Origin: Burkholderiaceae bacterium
GTDB lineage: Bacteria > Pseudomonadota > Gammaproteobacteria > Burkholderiales > Burkholderiaceae
Reading direction: 5' to 3'
DNA length: 7,786 nt
NCBI GenBank assembly: GCA_017998575.1
Contig: JAGOCV010000188.1
Span: forward strand, 1-7,786
Shown here: positions 1 through 6,728 of the stretch, piece by piece
Layout of the letters: each line of letters begins with the position of its first letter
How positions within the stretch are numbered: position 1 is the stretch's first letter
Position numbers and translations under genes: made by a program
The notes under the pieces: model-generated
Told to the model about the DNA's origin: nothing
Databases searched by the model: none
The model's input: only the letters and a program-made list of their open reading frames with translations

Positions 1-597
1 GGTCTGCGCCCAGCGCCGCTGCACGAAGGCGCCGGTGGCCTGGTAGGGGCCCAGCAGTTCGTGCTGGCTGCCCAGGCTGTGCAGCCCCTGGGCACGCACG
101 GTGAACGAAAACGGCGGATTGATCATCGCGGCGGCCAGGCTGGCGTCGGCCAGCATGGCAGCGGCGCGCGGGCCGGTGCCACCGGCCAGCTTGACGTCGT
201 AGTCGCGGCCCTGCTGCAGGCCACGGTCCTTGAGGATCTTGCGCGCGGCCACGGCGTAGGCCGTCTTCGGCGCGTCGACCGCCAGCAGCTTGCCGCGCAG
301 GTCGTCGAAGCTCCTGATCTCGGGCCGCACCATGAAGTCATTCATGCCCGCGTCGCCGCCCATCACGATCACCACGTCCTGCCCCGCGCCTTCGACCATG
401 GCGACGGCGTTGTCCACCGCCGCGTGCGCGATCTCGAATCGGCCTTCCGCCAGGCCCGCGCGCTGCTCGTCGGAGTTGGGCGTGTTCTGCACTTCGATGG
501 CCAGGCCTTCGCGCGCGAAGAAGCCCTGCTGCCCGGCCGCCAGCAGCGGCAGGTTGCTGGAGGTGTTGAAGACGTTGACGCGCAGGCGGTCGGTCAT
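1..597 (-). CDS. Partial ABC-type substrate-binding-like protein (NMT1/THI5 or SsuA/TauA-like), no signal peptide
   Basis: The ATG at 597-595 opens 199 codons that run without a stop to the left edge, so the C-terminus is missing. The start is supported by an AGAGGAA Shine-Dalgarno about 7 bases upstream and a 22-base gap from the preceding gene's stop. The fold cue is the N-terminal beta strand RLRVNVFN (residues 4-11), then GQQGFFAREGLAIEV (22-36), the usual 'enzyme or protein X becomes the binder' opening of nitrate/sulfonate/taurine and NMT1-like binding proteins. It is followed by AEGRFEIAHAAVDNAV (50-65) and a GGDAG loop (80-84). Family members are normally periplasmic, yet this one starts directly at the first strand of the mature domain with no hydrophobic leader, and no upstream in-frame start could supply one without entering the hydroxylase gene. 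It may therefore act in the cytoplasm as a sensor, carrier or enzyme. The ligand is unknown. Family call good, role uncertain. Confidence 0.8.
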   Translation of the reverse strand, partial: MTDRLRVNVFNTSSNLPLLAAGQQGFFAREGLAIEVQNTPNSDEQRAGLAEGRFEIAHAAVDNAVAMVEGAGQDVVIVMGGDAGMNDFMVRPEIRSFDDLRGKLLAVDAPKTAYAVAARKILKDRGLQQGRDYDVKLAGGTGPRAAAMLADASLAAAMINPPFSFTVRAQGLHSLGSQHELLGPYQATGAFVQRRWAQT

Positions 598-619
598 GGA
601 TGGGTTCCTCTGGAGAAAT

Positions 620-2689
620 TCAGTCGGCCAGCGCGGCCTGCATCAGTGCATCGGCCGAGAGCGGCATGTCGCGCATGCGGATGCCCACGGCGTCGGCCAC
701 CGCGTTGGCGATGGCGGCGGCCACCGGCCCATGCGTGGCCTCGCCCGCGCCCAGCGACGGCTGATCGGGCCGGTGCATGAGTTCGACATGCACCTCGGGC
801 ACTTCGGAAAAGCGCAGGATCGGGTAGTCCTCCCAGCTTGCACTGAGCACGCGCGTGTGGTCGAAGCGCACGGCTTCCTTGAGCACCCAGCTCACGGTCT
901 GGACCGCGCCGCCCTCGATCTGGTTGAGCACGCCGTCGGGGTTGACCACGCAGCCCACGTCCACGGCGATCCACAGGCGCCGCACGCGCACGGCCTCGGC
1001 CGCCTCGATCTCGGCCACGGCCGCGCACCAGGCGCCGCTGCCCTTGTAGCGTGCGAGGCCCAGGCCGAAACCCGTGCCCTCGCTGCGTTCGCGCGCATCG
1101 CGGCCGACCCATCCCGCGTTGCGCGCGGCGGCCTGCAGCACGTCGCGGGCGCGCGGGTCGTCCAGATGGCGCAGGCGGAATGCCAGCGGATCGCATTGCG
1201 CCGCCTGTGCCAGCTCGTCCATGAACGACTCGATCGCGAACACATTGCAATGCGCGCCCAGCGAACGCAGCGACGAGGTGCGCAGCGGCATGTCGAGCAC
1301 GCGGTGGCTGACCACGCGCGCATCGGGCAGTGCGTAGATCGGCACGGCGTTGCGTTCGCCGCCACCGCCCGCGCCGGGTGGCGGATTGACGGCGGTGACG
1401 GCGGGGAAGGGCTCGGCCAGTTGCGTGGCGGCCAGCAGCACGGGCACCTCGCCGCCGCGTCCGGGCCGCATGCTGTGGCCGTTGGACCAGACTTCGTGCC
1501 GCCAGTGCGCGATGCGGCCGGTGTCGTCCAGCCCGGCCTGCAGGCTCACGGCCATGGCCGCACCGAAGGGCGACCAACTCAACTCGTCCTCGCGGCTCCA
1601 GAGCACGCGCACCGGGCGGCCGGGCACGGCGCGCGCCAGCAGCGCGGCATCCACCGCTGCGTCGTCGGCGCCGTTGTGGCCGTAACAGCCGGCGCCCTGC
1701 GCGTGGTGCACGACGATGGTGTCGGCCGGGCGCCGCAGGATCAGCGCGAGATCGGCGCGCAGGTGGAAGATGCCCTGCGCGTGGCTCCACACTTCCACGC
1801 CTTCGTCGGTCACCGTGGCCAGCGCGCACGACGGGCCGATGGACGCGTGGGCGAGATAGGGTCGCGAATAGTGCGCGCCCAGATGGCGCAGCCCGGCCGG
1901 CGGCGGCGTGTCGTCGGCCGGGCCGGCGACGACCCGTGTTTCCGAACGCGCCGCGCGCAGGAAAGCCGGCAGCGCCGCCGCATCGGGCAGCGTGGTCGCC
2001 TCGTCCCACTGCGCCAGCGCGGCCAGCCGGCGCGCGGCCACGATGGCGCGGTGCTCGGCATCGGCCACCACGCCGAGGTACTGGCCGTCGCGCACCACCG
2101 CCACCACGCCGGGCAGTGCGCGCACCGTGTCCGCATCGACATCGCTCAGGCGCGCGCCGCGCGAGGGCGGGCGCACCGCGCGGCCATGCAGCAGGCCCGG
2201 AGGCTGCAGGTCCTGCACGAACGCCGGGCGACCCGCGATCTTGTCCGGCAGGTCGATGCGCGCGACGTCGCGCCCGCGCAGCGTGAGTTCATCGGCCGGG
2301 CGCGGGCGCGCCTCGCCGTCGGCACGTCGCCCGGCCAGCGCATCGGCCGGCAACTGCCAGCCGTCGGCCACGCCGAGCTGCCCGCACAGCGCGCGCACCT
2401 CGGCGCACACCTGGCGCAGCGCCGCGCCCGATTCCTGCACCGAGAGGCTGCCGGCCGTGAGGCCTTCGTTGGGCCCGCTCGCCGTGCAGGCCGCCGCCAT
2501 GCGGATGCGCGCCACGCCGATGCCGAGTTCGTCGGCCACGATCTGCGCCAGCACGGTGGCGATGCCCTGCCCCAGCTCCACCTTGCCGGTGCGCACCGTG
2601 AGCGTGCCATCGGCTTCGAAGGCCAGCCACTGCGACAGCAGCGGGTTGGCGGCCAGGCTGGCCGGCAAGGCGGGCGGTGCGACGTTCAT
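620..2689 (-). CDS. Molybdopterin-binding large subunit of a xanthine dehydrogenase-family hydroxylase (IorB/NicB-like)
   Basis: This encodes 689 residues. The ATG at 2689-2687 overlaps the TGA of the (2Fe-2S) gene by 4 bases (ATGA), which fixes the start; an open frame continues upstream, but its translation is arginine-rich noise. Family members bind the molybdenum-pterin cofactor and hydroxylate N-heterocycles or aldehydes using water as oxygen donor. Visible signatures are KVELGQGI (36-43), the a/b-hammerhead stretch GRPAFVQDLQPPGLLHGR (153-170), the pterin-loop motif GAGCYGHNGADD (332-343), a VDVGCVVNPDG segment, and the C-terminal GAGEATHGP (647-655), in which E650 is the expected catalytic glutamate. 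The CYGHNGADD form recalls nicotinate dehydrogenase NicB. However, the protein ends soon after the GAGE motif and has no CxxCH haem motif, so it lacks the cytochrome c extension of NicB. There is no Tat-type leader, so a cytoplasmic enzyme is expected. The substrate cannot be read from the sequence. Confidence 0.93.
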   Translation of the reverse strand: MNVAPPALPASLAANPLLSQWLAFEADGTLTVRTGKVELGQGIATVLAQIVADELGIGVARIRMAAACTASGPNEGLTAGSLSVQESGAALRQVCAEVRALCGQLGVADGWQLPADALAGRRADGEARPRPADELTLRGRDVARIDLPDKIAGRPAFVQDLQPPGLLHGRAVRPPSRGARLSDVDADTVRALPGVVAVVRDGQYLGVVADAEHRAIVAARRLAALAQWDEATTLPDAAALPAFLRAARSETRVVAGPADDTPPPAGLRHLGAHYSRPYLAHASIGPSCALATVTDEGVEVWSHAQGIFHLRADLALILRRPADTIVVHHAQGAGCYGHNGADDAAVDAALLARAVPGRPVRVLWSREDELSWSPFGAAMAVSLQAGLDDTGRIAHWRHEVWSNGHSMRPGRGGEVPVLLAATQLAEPFPAVTAVNPPPGAGGGGERNAVPIYALPDARVVSHRVLDMPLRTSSLRSLGAHCNVFAIESFMDELAQAAQCDPLAFRLRHLDDPRARDVLQAAARNAGWVGRDARERSEGTGFGLGLARYKGSGAWCAAVAEIEAAEAVRVRRLWIAVDVGCVVNPDGVLNQIEGGAVQTVSWVLKEAVRFDHTRVLSASWEDYPILRFSEVPEVHVELMHRPDQPSLGAGEATHGPVAAAIANAVADAVGIRMRDMPLSADALMQAALAD

Positions 2690-3171
2690 GCAGCGATGCC
2701 CTCGCGCAGCCGTTGCGCGGCCAGGCGCACCGCTCGCACGATGCGGTTGTGCGCGCCGCAGCGGCACAGGTGGCGATCGAGCGCGGCGCGCACGGCCGCG
2801 TCGGACGGATCGGCGTCGCGCCCCAGCAGCGCCGTGGCACTGACCAGAATGCCCGACAGGCAATAGCCGCACTGGCCCGCCTGCAGGTCGATGAACGCCT
2901 GCTGCAATGCCGCGCCGCGCGCGTCGTGCGCCAGTCCTTCGACGGTGACGACGGCCTTGCCCTCGGTGGCCCACAGCGGCGTGTCGCACGAGGGCACCGA
3001 AGCGCCGTCGATCAGCACGTGGCAGGCGCCGCACTGGTTGGCGCCGCAGCCCAGCCGCGTGCCGGCCAGGCCGCAGCCATCGCGCAGCACGTGGACGAGC
3101 GGCACGTCGGCGCCCGCCACCTCGGCGGGCACGTCATGCATCGCTCCGTTCACGTGCAGCCGCGCCACCAT
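2686..3171 (-). CDS. (2Fe-2S)-binding small subunit of the molybdenum hydroxylase (IorA/CoxS type)
   Basis: This 161-residue protein is the usual length for the small subunit. The N-terminal plant-ferredoxin-like domain carries one cluster on C42, C47, C50 and C62 (motif GCGANQCGAC). The C-terminal helical domain carries the second on C101 and C104 (QCGYC) and C136 and C138 (LCRCG). All eight ligands are present. It passes electrons from the molybdenum centre of the large subunit, whose gene it overlaps by 4 bases, so the two are surely co-translated. The ATG at 3171-3169 has the Shine-Dalgarno AGGAAGG, which overlaps the TAG stop of the upstream Bug gene, 13 bases away; this suggests translational coupling. 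No gene for the FAD subunit of three-part xanthine dehydrogenases lies nearby, so the pair looks like the two-subunit isoquinoline oxidoreductase architecture. Confidence 0.95.
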   Translation of the reverse strand: MVARLHVNGAMHDVPAEVAGADVPLVHVLRDGCGLAGTRLGCGANQCGACHVLIDGASVPSCDTPLWATEGKAVVTVEGLAHDARGAALQQAFIDLQAGQCGYCLSGILVSATALLGRDADPSDAAVRAALDRHLCRCGAHNRIVRAVRLAAQRLREGIAA

Positions 3172-3184
3172 CCGTGTGTCCTTC

Positions 3185-4141
3185 CTATCTGGCGCCCTTC
3201 ATCACGGCGCCGAGGGTGTTGTACTCGTCCTTGATGTAAGTGTCGAACTGCTGCGCGCTCATGCTCATCGATTCGGCGCCGAGCTTGGCCATGCGCTCCT
3301 TCACGTCGGGCTGGGCCAGCACGTCGCGCACATCGGCGTTGAGCTTGTCGATCACCGGGCGCGGCGTCTTGGCGGGCGCCAACAGGCCGGCCCAGAAGTC
3401 GAACACGAAGCCGGGCACGCCGGCCTCGGCCACGGTGGGTACGTCGGGCAGCGTGGCCGAGCGACGGCTGCCGCTGACGGCCAGCGCGCGCATCTTGCCT
3501 TCCTTGACCTGCTGCAGCGACGACAGCATGGGCGTGAACATGAAGTCGACACGGCCGGCGATCGTCTCGACGATGGTCTCGGGCGTGCCCTTGTACGGCA
3601 CGTGCTGCACGTTGATGCCGGTGACGGCGCGGAATTTCTCGGCGTTGATGTGGGTGGCGCTGCCGGTGCCGGCCGAGGCGTAGTTGAGCTGGCCCGGCTT
3701 GGCGCGGGCGCCCGCGAGCAGTTCGGACACTGTCTTGTACGGGCTGCCCTCGCCCACCACCAGCATGTTGGGCAGCGTGGCCAGCGGGATCACGCCCGCG
3801 AAGTCGGCCAGCGTGTCGTAGGGCAGGTTCTGGTAGAGCACCGGGTTCACCACGTGGCCGGTGGAGACCACGATGAGGGTGTAGCCGTCGGGCTCGCTCT
3901 TGGCCACCTGCGCCGCGCCCAGCGTGCCGCCGGCGCCGGGGCGGTTTTCCACCACCACGGGCTGGCCCCACTTGGTGCCGAGCCGCTCGCCAACGATGCG
4001 GGCCATGATGTCGGTGGCGCTGCCGGCCGTGAACGGCACGATGATGCGCACCGGTTTCGTCGGATAGGCCGCTGCCGGGGCCTGCGCCATGGCAAAGGTG
4101 GTGGCCAGCGCGCACGTGGCCAGGGTGATGAAACGCTTCAT
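3185..4141 (-). CDS. Bug-family (TctC-like) periplasmic solute-binding protein
   Basis: The 318 residues begin with a clear signal peptide: Lys-Arg at 2-3, a hydrophobic core, and likely cleavage after AMA (residue 19). The mature start, YPTKPVRIIVPF (26-37), is typical of the Bug/TctC family. Other family marks are VVVENRPGAGG (62-72), the SEPDGYTL turn (82-89), LNYASAGTGSATH (152-164) and VPYKGTPE (181-188). Family members bind carboxylates or other small acids with two loops; the first loop here reads PFTAGSATDIMAR, where many relatives have PF.AGG.TD. No TctA or TctB membrane genes are next to it, which is common in Burkholderiales, where hundreds of orphan Bug proteins exist and some act as sensors. 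The ATG is preceded by GGAGAC about 7 bases away. Its place between the amidohydrolase and hydroxylase genes suggests it binds the substrate of this pathway, but the ligand is not predictable. Confidence 0.95.
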   Translation of the reverse strand: MKRFITLATCALATTFAMAQAPAAAYPTKPVRIIVPFTAGSATDIMARIVGERLGTKWGQPVVVENRPGAGGTLGAAQVAKSEPDGYTLIVVSTGHVVNPVLYQNLPYDTLADFAGVIPLATLPNMLVVGEGSPYKTVSELLAGARAKPGQLNYASAGTGSATHINAEKFRAVTGINVQHVPYKGTPETIVETIAGRVDFMFTPMLSSLQQVKEGKMRALAVSGSRRSATLPDVPTVAEAGVPGFVFDFWAGLLAPAKTPRPVIDKLNADVRDVLAQPDVKERMAKLGAESMSMSAQQFDTYIKDEYNTLGAVMKGAR

Positions 4142-4176
4142 GGTCTTGTCTCCAGTAGGTGTGGGGGCCGGGACAT

Positions 4177-4187
4177 GGGTCTGACCC
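4177..4187. repeat. Small perfect palindrome GGGTC-T-GACCC
   Basis: Two 5-base arms (4177-4181 and 4183-4187) flank a single T. An outer CCG (4168-4170) can also pair with CGG (4188-4190) if six bases bulge out. Motifs of the form GGGGTCAGACCC recur in many proteobacterial spacers, some of them near REP-like elements; that link is from memory and could not be tested here. It could equally be a chance palindrome in a GC-rich spacer. Confidence 0.35.
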
Positions 4188-4242
4188 CGGTCTCTTTCTC
4201 GCTCACTCTTCGAAAACTCGCTGACTCGGTCGATCCATCCGG

Positions 4243-4270
4243 GTCGCCGGCCCGCAGCACGGCCGGTGAC
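4243..4270 (-). terminator. Hairpin just after the amidohydrolase gene, weak terminator or attenuator candidate
   Basis: The arms GTCGCCGGCC (4243-4252) and GGCCGGTGAC (4261-4270) enclose an 8-base loop. In the minus-strand transcript one A-C mismatch interrupts the stem, leaving 6 plus 3 pairs. The first T run (TTTT) lies more than 25 bases further on, so this is not a classical intrinsic terminator. It might protect or trim the mRNA between the amidohydrolase and Bug genes. Confidence 0.3.
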
Positions 4271-4289
4271 GTCTGTGCTGCCGTCGCGC

Positions 4290-5639
4290 TCAGGCCTGCA
4301 GGCCCAGCGCCTGCGTGATCTTCTGGCCAGAGGCCTCGAGTTGCCGCAGGCTGTGTTCGACGTCGCCCGCCAGCAGGCGGCCGCCGCGCTTCTTCCACTG
4401 GCCGGCCACCATCACGCTGTCGATGTTGGCCAGACTGGTCTGCATCACCACCGTGCTGACCGGAACGTGCACCGGCCGCATGTTGATCGTGTCGGCGCGG
4501 ATGACCACGAGGTCGGCCTGCTTGCCGGCCGCCAGCGTGCCGATGCGGTCGAGCTGCCCCAGCATGCGCGCGCCTTCCACCGTCACCCACGACAGCGCCT
4601 CGCGCGTGGTGATGGTCGAGGTGGAGGGAATGGTGCCGTGCGCCTGGCGGTGGTCGAAGTTGTCCAGGCTGCGCTGGATGCCGAGCGCGACGCGCGCCTG
4701 GCTCAGCATGTCGCCGCTCATCACGCTTTCCAGGTCCACGCCCAGCGAGGGGGCGCGGCCGTTGTCGCGCAGGCGGCCGGTGATCGGATGGCCGTGGCCT
4801 TGCGACATTTCGCTCTCGGCGGTGGCCGAGAAGCTCATGCCCAGCTCGCAGAAGCGGGCCAGTTGTTCGTCGGACAGCGCATGACCGTGCACGATGTTGA
4901 TGTGGGGGCCGAGCAACCCTTCGGCCTCCAGCCGCTGCCAGCCCTCGGGCGTGCGGGCCGGGCCGCCGCCCTGGTGCATCGAGGCGATCAGGCCCAGATC
5001 GCGCGCCATGCGGAAGTCGTGCAGCGCGACGTCCATCGTCGAATAGTGCGGGCCCAGCACGGCCGCCTGGATCGACAGCAGCGGCTGCGCCTGATGCTCG
5101 CGGATCAGCCGTTCGATCTCGGCGCGCGGATGCGGCACCTCCCAGAACGGCTGCTGCCCCGGCTTCGGGTCGGGCTTGGGCGTGCCGTGGAAGAACGCGG
5201 CCCGGATGCCCGAGCGCAGCAGGCCATCGACGGCGGCGTCGTTGTGCGCCGGCGTGGGATTGTTGTGGCACCAGTCGCCCAGCGTGGTGGTGCCGCAGTT
5301 GAGCTGGTTGAGCGCGCCCACGTAGGTGGCGATGGCCAGATCCTCGGGCGTGAACACCGTGGCCAGGCCCGCGTGCATGTTCTTGAAGTACTGCAGCAGC
5401 GTCCAGTTGGCGGCCACGCCACGCAACGCGGTCTGCCAGGTGTGCATGTGCGCGTTGACCAGGCCGGGGATGACGATGCAGCCCGAGGCGTCGACGACAT
5501 CGGCGTCCTGAACCGCGAGTTGCGGCGCGATCTCGGTGATGCGGTCGCCCGTCACCAGAATGTCGGCGCGTGGCAGGTCGCCCTGCGCATCCATCGTGAT
5601 GACGGTGGCGCCGCGGATGAGCGTGCGCGCGACTGTCAT
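4290..5639 (-). CDS. Amidohydrolase-superfamily hydrolase/deaminase (chlorohydrolase/SsnA-like)
   Basis: The protein has 449 residues, the usual length for the ATZ/TRZ-like and SsnA-like cytosolic branch. The N-terminal strand-rich part (LIRGATVITMD, 7-17; DILVTGDRITEI, 26-37) and the end (LAAGKQADLVVI) form the typical split beta-sandwich around a TIM barrel. Metal ligands visible by motif are H64 and H66 (PGLVNAHMH), H222 (SMHQGGG), H251 (VHGHALSD; H253 is next to it) and D302 (LGVDLES). Family members hydrolyse C-N or C-Cl bonds of purines, pyrimidines, triazines and related amidines. No secretion signal is present. The ATG at 5639-5637 is the only ATG, GTG or TTG between the previous gene's in-frame stop and the conserved N-terminus, although its upstream sequence lacks a clear Shine-Dalgarno. 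It sits 45 bases after the dehydrogenase. The substrate is not assigned; deamination or ring opening after hydroxylation by the neighbouring molybdenum enzyme is an inference. Confidence 0.93.
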   Translation of the reverse strand: MTVARTLIRGATVITMDAQGDLPRADILVTGDRITEIAPQLAVQDADVVDASGCIVIPGLVNAHMHTWQTALRGVAANWTLLQYFKNMHAGLATVFTPEDLAIATYVGALNQLNCGTTTLGDWCHNNPTPAHNDAAVDGLLRSGIRAAFFHGTPKPDPKPGQQPFWEVPHPRAEIERLIREHQAQPLLSIQAAVLGPHYSTMDVALHDFRMARDLGLIASMHQGGGPARTPEGWQRLEAEGLLGPHINIVHGHALSDEQLARFCELGMSFSATAESEMSQGHGHPITGRLRDNGRAPSLGVDLESVMSGDMLSQARVALGIQRSLDNFDHRQAHGTIPSTSTITTREALSWVTVEGARMLGQLDRIGTLAAGKQADLVVIRADTINMRPVHVPVSTVVMQTSLANIDSVMVAGQWKKRGGRLLAGDVEHSLRQLEASGQKITQALGLQA

Positions 5640-5684
5640 GTCAGCGATACGCGTAGCAATGAGCGTGGGGGCTTCGGTCTCATA

Positions 5685-6608
5685 TCAGGACTCCAGGCCG
5701 TCGGAGAGCTTCAGGTTCAGCGGCTTGACTTCGAGCCCCGCGTCCTTGGCCGTCTCGACCAGCAGCACCGCGAAGTCGATGTCGTCGTAGCCCCGGCCCA
5801 CCATGCGGGCCACCGATTCGCGCGTGGCGGCGGCCGATGGCATGGCCACGCCGTGCGCCTTGGCGGCCGACATGCCCAGGTCCATGTCCTTGAGCAGCAG
5901 CTTGGGTGTGAAGGTGACCTGCTCGAACGTCAGGTTCGACAGCACCGGCGTCTTGTAGCGCGTGTACATCGAGCCCAGCACCGAGTCGTTGATGCTTTCG
6001 AGGAACACGTTGCGCGGGATGCCGGCCTTCTCGGCCAGCACGGTGATCTCGCAGAGGTTCTGGATGATCACGCCGAACATGGTGTTGTGCGCGATCTTCC
6101 AGATGCGGGCCAGCTCGCCCTCGCCCACCCACATCACCTTGCGCGCCATGGCGGCCAGATAGGGCTCGGCCATCTCGTACAGGTGCTTCGGGCCCGAGCA
6201 CACGACCAGCAGCTTGCCGGCCTTGGCCACCTTGGCGTTGCCCGACACCGGGGCGCACAGGTAGGCCACGCCCAGCGATTCGAGCTTCTCGCGGATCTCG
6301 GCCGAGCCTTCCTGCGAGATCGACGAGGAGTCGACCACCACCTTCGGACGCTGGCTGCCCGCCACCAGGCCGCCGGCACCGAACAGCACTTCCTTGAGGT
6401 CGTCGGTGGTCGAGACCATGGTGAACACCACGTCGCAGCCCGAGAGTTGCTGCTTGTCGGTCGCCACGGTGGCGCCGTACTCGCGCAGGGGTTCGGCCTT
6501 GGCGGCCGTGCGGTTCCAGACGCTGGCGGCGTGGCCGGCCTTCAGCAGGCGTTTGACCATCGCCTCGCCCATGCGGCCCAGGCCGATCCAACCGATGCTG
6601 TTGCTCAT
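5685..6608 (-). CDS. NAD(P)-dependent beta-hydroxyacid dehydrogenase (3-hydroxyisobutyrate dehydrogenase family)
   Basis: The 307 residues match the family's usual size of about 290-310. The Rossmann motif IGWIGLGRMGEAM (5-17) opens the protein, and VWNRT follows the second strand at 30-34; an Asn-Arg-Thr there is associated with NADP preference in glyoxylate reductase-like members. The substrate loop reads APVSGNAKVAKAG (119-131), where most relatives have PVSGG. The catalytic helix has WKIAHN with K171 and N175, a Lys-x-x-His-Asn spacing that resembles 6-phosphogluconate dehydrogenase more than the Lys-x-x-Asn-Asn of hydroxyisobutyrate dehydrogenase. The start at 6608 is chosen over an in-frame ATG at 6698 because a strong AGGAGA precedes it by 7-8 bases and because the nucleotide-binding motif then falls at the normal distance from the N-terminus. 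It probably is the first gene of the cluster. The reaction would be oxidation of a 3-hydroxy acid or reduction of a semialdehyde; the substrate is unknown. Confidence 0.93.
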   Translation of the reverse strand: MSNSIGWIGLGRMGEAMVKRLLKAGHAASVWNRTAAKAEPLREYGATVATDKQQLSGCDVVFTMVSTTDDLKEVLFGAGGLVAGSQRPKVVVDSSSISQEGSAEIREKLESLGVAYLCAPVSGNAKVAKAGKLLVVCSGPKHLYEMAEPYLAAMARKVMWVGEGELARIWKIAHNTMFGVIIQNLCEITVLAEKAGIPRNVFLESINDSVLGSMYTRYKTPVLSNLTFEQVTFTPKLLLKDMDLGMSAAKAHGVAMPSAAATRESVARMVGRGYDDIDFAVLLVETAKDAGLEVKPLNLKLSDGLES

Positions 6609-6615
6609 GTGTATG

Positions 6616-6621
6616 TCTCCT
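6616..6621 (-). promoter_or_regulatory. Ribosome binding site AGGAGA deciding the dehydrogenase start
   Basis: AGGAGA lies 7 bases before the ATG at 6608-6606. It is the best Shine-Dalgarno in the window and rules against the longer in-frame start at 6698, whose extra 30 residues look like untranslated leader. Confidence 0.75.
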
Positions 6622-6680
6622 CGTTCTCGTTCCTGCGTAGGGGCGACAGGCCGCAGCAGGCCCGTGCCGGTGTGCGCCGC

Positions 6681-6709
6681 AGTGTGGACGAGGGTCACCG
6701 CCGATTCAA
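6681..6709 (-). promoter_or_regulatory. Possible sigma70 promoter of the dehydrogenase-led operon
   Basis: On the minus strand TTGAAT (6709-6704) and CACACT (6686-6681) are separated by exactly 17 bases. The -35 matches the consensus in four of six positions and the -10 in three of six, so it is weak and may need an activator. The start point would fall near 6674, giving a leader of about 65 bases before the ATG. This is a pattern match only. Confidence 0.35.
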
Positions 6710-6728
6710 CGGCCGGGGCGGAAATCAG

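Larger units (their letters stand above)
4142..4289. other. 148-base spacer inside the gene cluster
   Basis: This is the only wide gap between the dehydrogenase and the left edge. Nothing coding was recognised in it. It holds the Bug gene's ribosome binding site, a GGGTC-T-GACCC palindrome, two near-identical 10-mers 19 bases apart (TCGCTCACTC at 4199-4208 and TCGCTGACTC at 4218-4227) with TTCGAA between them, and a hairpin next to the amidohydrolase stop. I found no convincing -35/-10 pair, so whether the Bug gene has its own promoter is open. Confidence 0.6.

Noticed and set aside
290..2866. A long plus-strand open frame opposite the molybdenum subunit
   Set aside because: No recognisable domain is present and the composition is typical of an antisense frame; the minus-strand gene is unambiguous.
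2690..3034. A longer N-terminus for the molybdenum subunit, starting at 3034
   Set aside because: The extra 115 residues are an arginine-rich out-of-frame reading of the (2Fe-2S) gene; the ATGA overlap gives the natural start at 2689.
6609..6698. A 30-residue N-terminal extension of the dehydrogenase
   Set aside because: A strong AGGAGA precedes the ATG at 6608, and the Rossmann motif then begins at residue 5 as is usual.
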